64,000 bases of DNA. Origin: Lingula anatina (Eukaryota; Brachiopoda; Lingulata; Lingulida; Lingulidae). The first letter of the stretch is position 1, and every line of letters starts with the position of its first letter. Made by a program: the position numbers and the translations under genes. The DNA is taken from contig NW_019774624.1 of the NCBI RefSeq assembly GCF_001039355.2, forward strand, positions 1,223,245-1,287,244, given 5' to 3'. The notes beneath the pieces are model-generated. The model did not search any database. It saw only the letters and a list, made by a program, of their open reading frames with translations, and was not told where the DNA came from. Shown piece by piece: positions 54,447 through 64,000 of this stretch.

Positions 54447-57066
54447 TATTATTTAGTTCATAATGACTGGCCAGTCACTTTGACTGCCTTGTCTTCCTGT
54501 ACATTTCACAGGAAAAGATCTAGATCAGGTAATTTAATTAGGGGCATATTATCCATGATCGAAATGTCCTAGGTAATATTTGCTATCTCTACACAGAAAC
54601 TAAGCTTTTCAAATTCAGACCTTAAAAAAAAAAGTTTTTTTTTTTAGAAATATTCAATTTGGCAGAAAAATCTCTGCTAGGAAACCTTCAAATAATTCCA
54701 AATATAACGTGTCTCCTTTTATTTGCTGTAAGAACAGTTCTGTTTTTCAACCCCTAATTAAATGAATCACTAAAAATGCTCATCACAACTTGTTTATGTC
54801 AACATGATCATTTGGTTGTTATTTAGCACAATTTTTTTACTCTTTTTAAAAAAGAAAAAAAAAAGGTATCAAATCACTGTCATGTAATGTCATGATAATA
54901 TAATAATCTCACTTAAATAAAGCAAAACATTTGGATGTTGCTGTGTAAGTTAAAAAGAGCAATTATGAATCATCAATAATCAATCAAACGTAATCTGACA
55001 TTTTAGCTACCTGAGCAAACATATATTAACATGTCTTCTCATATATTAGTGAAAGCAAATTTGCAAAACTTTCATCCAAATTGACAAGAACAAAATTTAA
55101 CAAAACCAATAATCTAAATAAATTGACTTGCTTTATACATGGTGGCATGTTAGTTAAAAGTTGAATGCTAACATTTCAGGTATCAAGTGAAAAAAATTTT
55201 TTTCTCAGCTACAAATATTTTTTCAACCTGCTGCAGCAAGCAAGCCAAATTCTGATCTGTAAATCCATCATAAATAGCCTGCCACAGAAAGTCTACCAGT
55301 AACAAATAGGCATAACCTCAAAATTCTTCCCTGTAAGGCTGCTGCCTTATAATTTCCTGTCTGCTCTTTATTCTGTACAATGCACCCCTGTGTCAGGACC
55401 AAGACCATTCTTCACACACACTTATTGTTGAAGGAGATGTACAGTGACATTCAATTTTCCATTTTCTGATCAACACAAAAAGAGCTAGCAACAAATCTGA
55501 AGGCGTGGATAGCTCACTCTAATGAAAAAATTGTCTCCCCCCAGTGTACCCATTTAGTAAATTTGAGCCTTTCATGAAAAGCCCTCTTATCAAGTTGATT
55601 AACCTTACACCACCATTCATATCGAAAGTAAAGAAAATCCACTTAGCACTTTAATGACTACTTCATTTACTCTCTGTCACTTATGTCAACAAAGCAAACT
55701 GTCCTTACAGCATGTAAAATGTGTTTACTGTTCAGAAGTGTTTGTTAATATTTATGGAGGCAATTGATCAACACCTTTCTCCACCAAGTTTTCGTTTTTC
55801 AGGTGACTAGCTGTCTGACCTTGGTGTGTTCGGCAGTGAGCGCCTTCTGTTCAACTCTTAGCACGTTCCAAGTGCATTTTATTTGTATTGTTGCCTTCAC
55901 TTAGTGCCTAGTTCTTCACTGAGCAGCCAAACTTCAGAAATCACCAGTAAATAACCTTTAACATTTTTAATATTCATTAAAAACATAAAAAATATTTTTA
56001 TATATCAAAATTTCACCAACATTCTACGATCTATTTTTTTTTTCAAACCTGATTCGTAGTGTTTAATCTTTCACTTGAATAGTTTTAAAAGAAATAACTG
56101 AAATGCTACGTATAGGGTTGAAAATACACAGGGTGGAACCACTTTCACTGTGATTTACAATACCTGAAAAAGAAAAATGTCAAAGGAATAAGATAAAGCT
56201 TTTTAACTGGAGTTTACTTTTCCATCAGAGATTCTAGACGATTTCAAGTAGTATCAAATGAAGATTTAACCTGACTTTACAGTAAGTACATCTAGCATTT
56301 AACTTGGGTCAATTTTTGGGCATGTTATAAACTGGAAGTTTTGATTGACAAGATCTGTCCCTTAAGTATGGGAGCTTCAGACTATAGCAGCATAAAAAGA
56401 TCCCAGCTGACAGGCACAAAATATCTCAATTTTCATCTCAACAGTTTTCATCAAAGCCAATGTGTGACATGTCACTATCCCAGTAAGCGACATTATTTCA
56501 GACAATTTGACCTTCCATCACAAAAACCACCTTTTCAAAAAGTTCAATCTTCTAAGAGGATAAAACTTCATTCAGAAGAGTTGAAATGTCAATCATGAAA
56601 TGCATGAAGTGAATTGTTTGAGGCAGTAAACTGTTTAGCATAACTAAAGACTTCATGGTGTATAAGCATTACTGAATCTATTCTCATTCTCCGATATTAA
56701 GTAATAAAGCCATCTCAGTTTCACCACCACAAGTTCATTACATTACATAGGGGATTAACTATAGAAATTAGAAGAATATATCTCACTAAAATGAAAATAC
56801 TGTGATAGCCCTATTAAAGACCTGTACATTTTGCCTCTTGGGCAAATTACACAAGAATCATTGTGGGCATTAAATTAATACTGAATTGTATCCAAAAACA
56901 GTTTAGTAGCAGGGGGAACAAAATTTAATGTAGATGGGTAATTTCACGAGCTGGCTAAGAAATTAGATACTGTTAATCACTCATCAGGAAAATGAAGTAC
57001 ATCCATTGATAGCTTATAGTGTCTTCATAAGGATAACTACTTAAAATTTTCTTCAATCTATCCATT

Positions 57067-57180
57067 TTTTTTTTTTTGGGGGGGGGGGGGGGGGGCAGGG
57101 GGGGGGGGGGGCCAAAAAGGCGGAANNNNNNNNNNNNNNNNNNNNNNNNNTTTTTTGGTGGGGGGGGGGGGGGCAAGGGA
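57067..57180. other. 25-N assembly gap between poly-T/poly-G tracts
   Basis: N run at 57126-57150. Both flanks contain T-rich then G-rich sequence, GGCAGGG/GGCAAGG, and AAAAGGC, so they look like two low-quality readings of the same locus. No gene can be read here; any protein spanning it is an artefact. Confidence 0.85.
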
Positions 57181-58970
57181 GGGGGAGGGGCACAAAAGGC
57201 AGACATAAGCAACTTTAAGCTCTCTGGCTGCCAATGTTTGGTTACCTAAGTGAGCAAGTCCACCGTCTCTAGTCTTGTAAGATATGTACACATCCAGTAT
57301 ATTACACATGTTGTTTTCTCAATTTGCACCATACTAACTTCAGGAGTAATGGAATATAATTCATGCAGTACATCTTGTTAATACAGGATTAGGGACCACT
57401 TGAGAGGCAAGGAACACAAAGTGCACACGATGGATGCAGCAGGATCTAGGAAGGTAAAAAAACTTCATATTTTGATTTTCTTTCTTTTTCATATCAGTGA
57501 TGGTGCCTCTTTTAGGTAACTTGTATCTATGCTTGTCATTGTGTAATTCAAGCAAAACCTATTTTTAGTTGATAATTATTTTTGGTGATTTTTAAATTAA
57601 AATTGAGATTATACCAAGCATACTAAAATTATATTAAGTCTTTATTTCAGTACTGCAATTAAAATATGTGCTTTAGACTAAAATAATACCATTGTGAGAA
57701 GTTTCTTGTACTTAATTTCTAATCATGCAGACCAAATTCTATATTAAGCCAATCACTATAGAAAATAATTAACACTAGTTAACTGAGTATCTTTCTTTAA
57801 AAAGGTGTGGTGCAAAAGAAGACCAAAAACTCTAAATTAACATTTCCTTTTTCTTTCTAAAAAACATAAAGTAAACAATTATCATTAAAAGTCATTTCAA
57901 AATCCACCTGAATTATTAAGTAGACTTACTTATGGATTATCTACTTCTTCATGGGCTTAATTATTTTTTTCTCAAAGACTGATTTATCATTGTAACTGTC
58001 AGTCCAAGTTCTGTACCGTGTGTTTAACACTGCTTCTAACAGCAGGGGCAGCACTGAGTCAGCACACTGACTTCATACAGCATTCAAGTACATGGATAGA
58101 ATGGGAAGAGCAAAGTGCCTGGTCTAATTTTTACTCAAATTCATTTTTGGATGAGGAAAGAATAGGATGAATGTGATATGAAGAACTTAAAAAAGTTTAT
58201 TTTACACATACTGGGTTTATGCTAACTTCATTTGGCCATTTTGCATGATCACATTTTAGACCAAATTAAAAATTTGAATTAAGGCAATAATAAACTGATA
58301 CAATAAATAAATGAAAAATATATAAAACATGTCTTTCCTTTAAAAAGCCCTTTCTGATAGATATATGACTGTACTTTACACAGTATTTTGTCTTGTGTAC
58401 ACCAAATATATATAAATCTTGAATCAGATTCTATATGCTACATTCTAACAACAATAATAAATTTCATAAATACCTAAGTCAACAAAGAATCACAAAGGTT
58501 TTTCAATATTTTAAAGAATAATATTTCCAAGATATGAATCTCACAAAAATGTTTAATTAATTCTGACTTCCAATATTGGCAAAAACAGCAAATTTGAATT
58601 TGTGAAACAAAATAGTTTCTTTTCAACCAATTGATACCTTTACAGGGATGAGACCAGTCCTCACTGAAAAAGTAGGAAAATTGCCCAGGGGTCCAGGGTA
58701 AACAATTCACAAAATGACCCAAATGACCCTGAAAAGGTCGGAATTCCGACAAAAGTCAGAAAAGTCTCATCAGTGCTTTAAGAAGACAATCTTGGACCAC
58801 CCGATGAGGTTCAAGTATCCCAATACCTCATTATCAACGGACTGTCTGTAATGAGTGACAGTTGCTCACCTTGATACTGATGACAGGGAGGTTCAAAATT
58901 TAGTGCACATTTTTCCTGTACAAAATCTGGTTTAATTATTTTCTTACTTATCAACTTGCTTGGGATGAGC

Positions 58971-58972
58971 AA

Positions 58973-59011
<39 letters not shown>

Positions 59012-59013
59012 AT
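58971..59013. repeat. (AAAT)n microsatellite
   Basis: About ten uninterrupted AAAT/TAAA units. Confidence 0.95.
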
Positions 59014-61894
59014 ATTTCTATCAGTGAGGTGAAAATTTGTCATTAAATAGAACTTGATATTAAAATGTCAATCATTTTTAAAATTCAAATTTTAAATGAC
59101 TACGAGAGAAAATCAGGCTAATATTTCCCCTTAGTCACACGGCTGTAGTACAAAGCCAATTTTATTCAACACCCAAAACAAAATAGTAAACTTCACAAGT
59201 GCAATGATGTGAACTGTATTTTGACAACTCACTCCATAATGTCCGCTCTCTATCCATCCCACAGAGCAAAACAATCACAACAAAGACCCTAGATCTAGCC
59301 GTTGACTCAAAGCCAGCAGATTTTCTCCCAAATTAAGCACGTAATATGCGTTGTAAGCCAAGGCTACTACTACTGAATGAATGAAGGAAAAGCCATTCAA
59401 TATAAACCCCCTTTGGGCTGCTAATGATAAGTATCCCCTTTGATAAAAGAAGAATGCCTTTTCGAACTTTTCTCATTTTACTACGTGCAGTGTACGCTGT
59501 TGGGATAGATTTTCTTTGCTGCAGGAGTCTGGAAATCAGATGAGACTTATACAGCGGTCATATGGTAAGCCGTGCCTATTTTACCTACTTCCTCGATTTT
59601 TTTTTCTAAAAATTAATCATTTCATATAACATAATCAGATCACAGGTAGCAGGAAATCATCTGCTTTAGTCTATATTTGGTGTTTTTAAATGAAGCTTCT
59701 ACATTACGTGTTCTGTTTAGACTGATGTGATCAACTATGATTGAAAACATGACAAATTCTTTATAAATAAGCTATAACAAAAATAGTTAAGGGTTTACAC
59801 TACAATTGTTAAAATTTTCTATTAAAAAATTAGTTTACTAATACATAATAATATACTGTAATTAAACCCATTCCAGTAAGTTAGCATGAAATAATAGACA
59901 AAATATAAATGATGGTTATAATTTCTAAAACTCAAAATTTTTTTGCATAAATTTTTTACCATTAAAATCTGCATGTATGGATCATCCAATTTTGCATGTG
60001 CTGATGAAAGATTGAAATTTCTCAAAATGTCAGATTTATTTCCAAACTTTGACATATCTATTGATAAAGTGCACTTTTCTTTAGTAAATTTTTTTGCAGG
60101 CAACAAAGAAATAATTTTAAAGTTCGTGAAAAAAAGGAAACTTACATCCTGGATTGCTTCTCTAGTGTAGTGTCAAAATAAGAATATCATATATTTGCTC
60201 TTCAATCAAACTAAATTCATGAATAACTTTTTGCCATTTATGAGAATTTCATAAATGTTAGCATAAGCCAAGTATCTGACATTTCAGAAGTATGAACAAA
60301 TCAACACACTGTAAAGCATTTACTTCTTCTCTTTCAACTAAGACCACATCTAACACCAGGCATTTAAGAATTCCACAGAACAGATGGGAACAGGCTTGGT
60401 AATGTGCCTGCTATTAGCATCAACTAAACCAAAAGATACTTCTAATTAGCAATAAGAAGGTAAAAAGCAACCTAAAAATATGCTACAAACGTCTAATCTC
60501 ATAGAAAAAATAAGTTCAAGCTACTTTCAACAAACCCCACACATTTATTCTTTGATAGGCTCTGACACAAACTAATAGATGTGACCTCAGCCATTTTAGA
60601 TGTCTTAATACCCTTTGATCAATAGACTGACTGTTCATTATCTATATTCAAAACTTGTCAAAAGATAAACAGTGGTTGAGCGCAATTTTTTTAAAGGATC
60701 ACGCACATGTCCTTGAGGCAAAAAACCAAGACAAACCCTTCTCTTATTTCTTGACAGTTAAGAAATTTCCAGAAATGAGCAGCACGTCTCATCACTATAA
60801 GATTCTCCTGAGAGCTTTAAACTGTTATTAAATTTTAAAGTCAAATTTAATTAACATTCTTGCCTTGGTCAAATCCTTTAAGCCCTCAGGGCTGGGATAC
60901 AAATGATGATGGGATACTGGAAAATACTAGTCTTGTTAATGCTAAAGTTACTGAAAAGTTTTGCACATCACTACTCATATTTGCAAATCTGTATTAGCAC
61001 AATAACCTTTTCTTAATAGTGTTATAGATCTCAATTTAAGTTAATTGCCATAACATTCCTAAACAAAGATCAAAAGGTTATGCCCTTTTTATAAGGAAAA
61101 AAGATGCTCTACATATACTCTTTTTCTTGGAGTCGATGCAAATTACCATAATAACTTCTGGGCTACTGCAAAAATCCATTTTGATTTCCCAAGAGAGGAG
61201 TTTACCTCCAGCTTTCAAGACAGTTGCACACACTACTTGTTACTTGGATGCTTGGTAAGAGGTACGAAAAGCACCTAGTTTTTTTTGGTAAGGACTTTGA
61301 TGTACATATTACATGTAAGACACATGTAGACTCCTCCAAGACATCTACTTCAAGCGGGGATGAAATTCTAACTGCTATGGCAGAGCCAATGGTAAGATAA
61401 AATGGTATGGTGATGAATTTTACATTCTTAAAAATATTTATTCTTGGGACTACTTTGTCTCTGAAACGTTCTTGGACTGAAATACATGAAACGATATATT
61501 TTCATTTTATTATATGTAATGCCAGACAGGTAACGTGATGTCAGAGACATCTATTAATTCACAGGCAATTTCGGTAACTTCACGTAATAACTTTTTACTG
61601 TAGTCTGTAACTCCTCATAATACGTTGGGTAAAGTCTAAAGAGGCAGAGTAGGCTTGTTTACTATTCTGATTTAGAACCCATTGATTAGGAAGTTCATGA
61701 AGCCATTGTCTTGGTTAGATACTAAAGGGTGTAATATTCAACATATCGTCAGAATATACCTGAGCAAGTGACGAGTGAACATCAAATGATTGAAACTGGT
61801 TATTGTTGTCAGCATTGGATTTCCTCATAGCGATTTACATGTAACTATTTTGACCACGAACTTGGAAGGTAATATTTTCGTGTTATCCAAACTA

Positions 61895-62146
61895 AGGCTT
61901 CGTTCACATGCAATGTCTATTTTCTAATTTCTATTTGCGGTATGTCTTATGATCACAGTCTGTGGCCTGAATATCCCGCGGCGTAATTACTGGCAGCGCG
62001 AGCCAGTTACTATAAGTTACTATAAGTAACTGGCTCGCGCTGCCAGTAATTACGCGGCGGGATATTCAGGGCACAGACCGTGATCATAAGATAGCGCAAA
62101 TAGAAAATAGAAATTAGAAAATAGACATTGCATGTGAACGAAGCCT
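61895..62146. mobile_element. 252-bp near-complete palindrome (hairpin MITE)
   Basis: The element starts AGGCTTCGTTCACATGCAAT and ends in the reverse complement. Arms of about 120 bp pair at roughly 90% with a central loop built on a tandem TTACTATAAG. Mismatches are scattered (for example CAGTCTGTGGCC against CGGTCTGTGCCC). The first 14 bases resemble the end of the MITE at 50748 (AGGCTACGTTCACA). It is CpG-rich relative to its surroundings, has no open reading frame and shows no certain target-site duplication. Confidence 0.85.
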
Positions 62147-62724
62147 AAAAGTCTTCAACTGTGTCCGTATTTCGAGCCTATTTCTAAATTTGATTCATAG
62201 CTAAATTTTGCGCGGTTCCAGACAGTGAAGTGCAACTTTTACAGAATAGATACAAAGAAGAATTAGTAAAATAGCTCCTTGGCAGTTTAATATCATATGG
62301 AATGCTGTGAAAAAGATGTAATCAGATGAAAGAACACAAATTGAGTTTGGGTGCAAGCATGATGAATAAATGGCATAAAATTCAGCAATTGCATCTTACT
62401 GATCTGGATCCTTGCAATGCTTTTTCAAAGTTTCTCCTCTCACTTTGATCAAATCTACCCGTGGATAGGTCAAAATCGGTGACTTTAATTTCAAAAATAC
62501 CACACTTTCAACAACAGGAAAAGTGGGTCTTAGTCAATGACTTTATCAAAAAGACTTATCTTCAGATAACAAAGGCTTTCTCTAGTTATCAAAAGACTTT
62601 CTGTAGTCATTAAAAGCACATCTCTTTTTTTTTACCAATAAACTGACCATTTCCTAATTCCAAGCCAGTGGTACACCTGTCAGAGATAAAAAGGCATTTT
62701 TCTTGTATTCATTTTTCTTTTCAG

Positions 62725-62959
62725 GTTCTGTCATACATTTTCAATGTGTCCCTGGTGCTCCTCTGCGCCAACTGCTACACAATCACGGATGCATACAACA
62801 GCAAGAATGAAATAACAAAAGATGTGTGTGGTTGCCTTCAGGGTCCCCCTGGGATTCCTGGAACACCTGGAGTGCCAGGGATGTATGGGCATAGAGGCGA
62901 GGCGGGGAGTAAGGGAGAGAAGGGGGAAAAAGGAGAGGAAGGACCATATGGATTGAAAG
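62725..62959 (+). CDS. N-terminal exon of a secreted collagen-domain (C1q/collectin-like) protein
   Basis: The acceptor TTCTTTTCAG ends at 62724 and the donor AAAG/GTATAA follows 62959, leaving an internal exon of 235 nt. It encodes a hydrophobic signal-like segment (VLSYIFNVSLVLLCANC), a short linker with a CGC cysteine pair, then about 13 Gly-X-Y triplets (GPPGIPGTPGVPGMYGHRGE, then GSKGEKGEKGEEGPYGLKG). Cysteines before a short collagen stalk are typical of C1q, C1q/TNF-related proteins, collectins and ficolins, which use them to link trimers. The C-terminal recognition domain that would decide between these lies beyond the window. There is no ATG in frame inside the exon; an upstream exon, or read-through from ATG 62668, must provide the start. 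Confidence 0.75.
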
Positions 62960-63786
62960 GTATAAAATTAATCTGATCTGTTAAAGAATCTATTGTTCAT
63001 TATGCATCATTTATCATTATATTTTAATACCACCATAACTCTTCTGTCTTTTAAAAAAAATGTGGCCTGATCAATCCTTTATCAAAATCTCAAAAGGATA
63101 TACAGAGTTTCAGTAAAAATTTTGCCATTAATAGGAACATATTGCATAATGCTTATTCATGCTGTATCTGGAAGTACTTGAACGATATTCATGTAGTTGC
63201 CTTGGTTTGAAAGTTATGAGTCAAGTCATTCATTGAAAAAAAATTCTAGCAGACTGATGTAAGGGGAAAAAACATATTTCCTGCACACCCTCTGCATTAA
63301 TAAAAAGGATCCGTTATATTCCTGGAGGGGAGAAGGAGGTTTTGATTATGTTTATAGGAATAAACTTTTCAAAAGTGAAAGTTGAGGAATAAAGTTGTTA
63401 TATACATCTGGAAATACAAATTTCCCTTCCGGAACCAAATGTAGTAAACATGAATCATTTCTCAATAAAAGATTAATTACAGCATGCCCATGCTATCTTT
63501 GCAGTAAATTACACACTCCTCTTGAGTATTCTGACATTTTCCAGGTAAACTATTTAATTACCGAATACATATCACCAAAAGGAGTTTTAAGTCACACATG
63601 AAGTCAAAGTTTTGCAACTAAACCCCACTAAATGCCACCATTTATTTTCAAACAGCATACCTTAAAGAAATACCAAAGGATATTGTCTTATATTTCCCCC
63701 ACAAATGATAATGATTTCATTGGCCACATATATAATTATACTTAAATGAATTCATTAAATCATTCACCACCACTCCTCTTTTGTTA

Positions 63787-63834
<48 letters not shown>

Positions 63835-64000
63835 AGTAATAAATATATGGTGTGAACAATCTGTTATCAAAATCTCAAAAGGATGACTTCATTCCACGGT
63901 AAATTTCGTGTAACTAAAACTCTGAATACAGATTTAAGCACTCTTTAGGTTTTTTGTGCTCAAAATCATTTGCAATCTTGATGATAATCATAGAAAACAA
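62960..64000 (+). other. Intron of the collagen-like gene, no exon seen
   Basis: AT-rich sequence after the donor at 62960 with no further Gly-X-Y coding. It holds an (AAAT)n tract and a 21-bp sequence present twice (63079-63099 and 63864-63884). Confidence 0.5.
63787..63833. repeat. (AAAT)n microsatellite
   Basis: About eleven uninterrupted AAAT/TAAA units in the intron of the collagen-like gene. Confidence 0.95.

Noticed and set aside
55800-55860. Short minus-strand coding-like stretch (EQKALTAEHTKVRQ) considered as a LIG1 N-terminal exon
   Set aside because: No similarity to known ligase N-termini, and splice borders are ambiguous.
56341-56598. 85-codon plus-strand frame with a CVTC motif
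   Set aside because: Considered as a zinc-finger or LIG1-region exon; a single CxxC is insufficient, the strand is opposite to LIG1 and no second zinc-binding pair is present.
56973-57309. Proline-rich open frames on the minus strand spanning the N gap
   Set aside because: They are translations of poly-G/poly-T and Ns in an assembly gap, not genes.
59520-59566. Plus-strand AG..GT bounded segment considered as a 5' exon of the collagen-like gene
   Set aside because: The borders fit splice consensus, but there is no ATG-led frame joining to 62725 and no independent support.

Overview
The window is AT-rich, intron-bearing animal nuclear DNA. Spliced genes with GT-AG introns, a Tob/BTG gene, a DHRSX-type dehydrogenase, LIG1, a collagen/C1q-like exon and a cluster of family 31 glycosyltransferases all point to a metazoan. 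Small introns, many short inverted-repeat elements and a patchy CpG landscape suggest an invertebrate, most likely marine (an ambulacrarian, cephalochordate or lophotrochozoan). The species cannot be fixed from sequence alone.

Layout. (1) 1-2.7 kb, minus strand: six exons of a DHRSX-like short-chain dehydrogenase whose 3' end runs off the left edge; its likely CpG-rich promoter lies at about 2.9-3.0 kb. (2) 3.5-3.8 kb: nested AT-rich palindromes with a filler insertion. (3) 4.1-10.8 kb, minus strand: four consecutive intronless beta-1,3-glycosyltransferase (GT31) genes in head-to-tail tandem. (4) 10.8-29.4 kb: a long stretch with no recognisable gene. (5) 29.4-30.8 kb, plus strand: a Tob-family antiproliferative gene in one coding exon, with a polyglutamine-rich N-terminal extension. 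(6) 30.8-46.8 kb: mostly gene-free. (7) 46.8-54.3 kb, minus strand: fifteen exons of DNA ligase I covering the whole catalytic part with consistent phases; the N-terminal exons were not found. (8) 54.3-62.7 kb: introns or intergenic DNA with microsatellites, a 25-N gap between poly-G tracts and a 252-bp hairpin element. (9) 62.7-63.0 kb, plus strand: one exon with a hydrophobic segment and Gly-X-Y repeats, the N-terminal part of a secreted C1q/collectin-like protein that continues to the right.

The genes do not form one pathway. DHRSX (dolichol metabolism in humans) and the Golgi GT31 enzymes both bear on glycosylation, but their adjacency is probably chance. A notable large-scale pattern is that DNA around the two housekeeping genes (DHRSX, LIG1) is strongly CpG-poor, while the GT31 cluster and the Tob region are CpG-normal, as expected from mosaic germline gene-body methylation. 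I found no convincing novel enzymatic system. The most interesting items are the GT31 array, the Tob extension, the palindrome with a templated insertion, and the inverted-repeat elements sharing terminal sequences.
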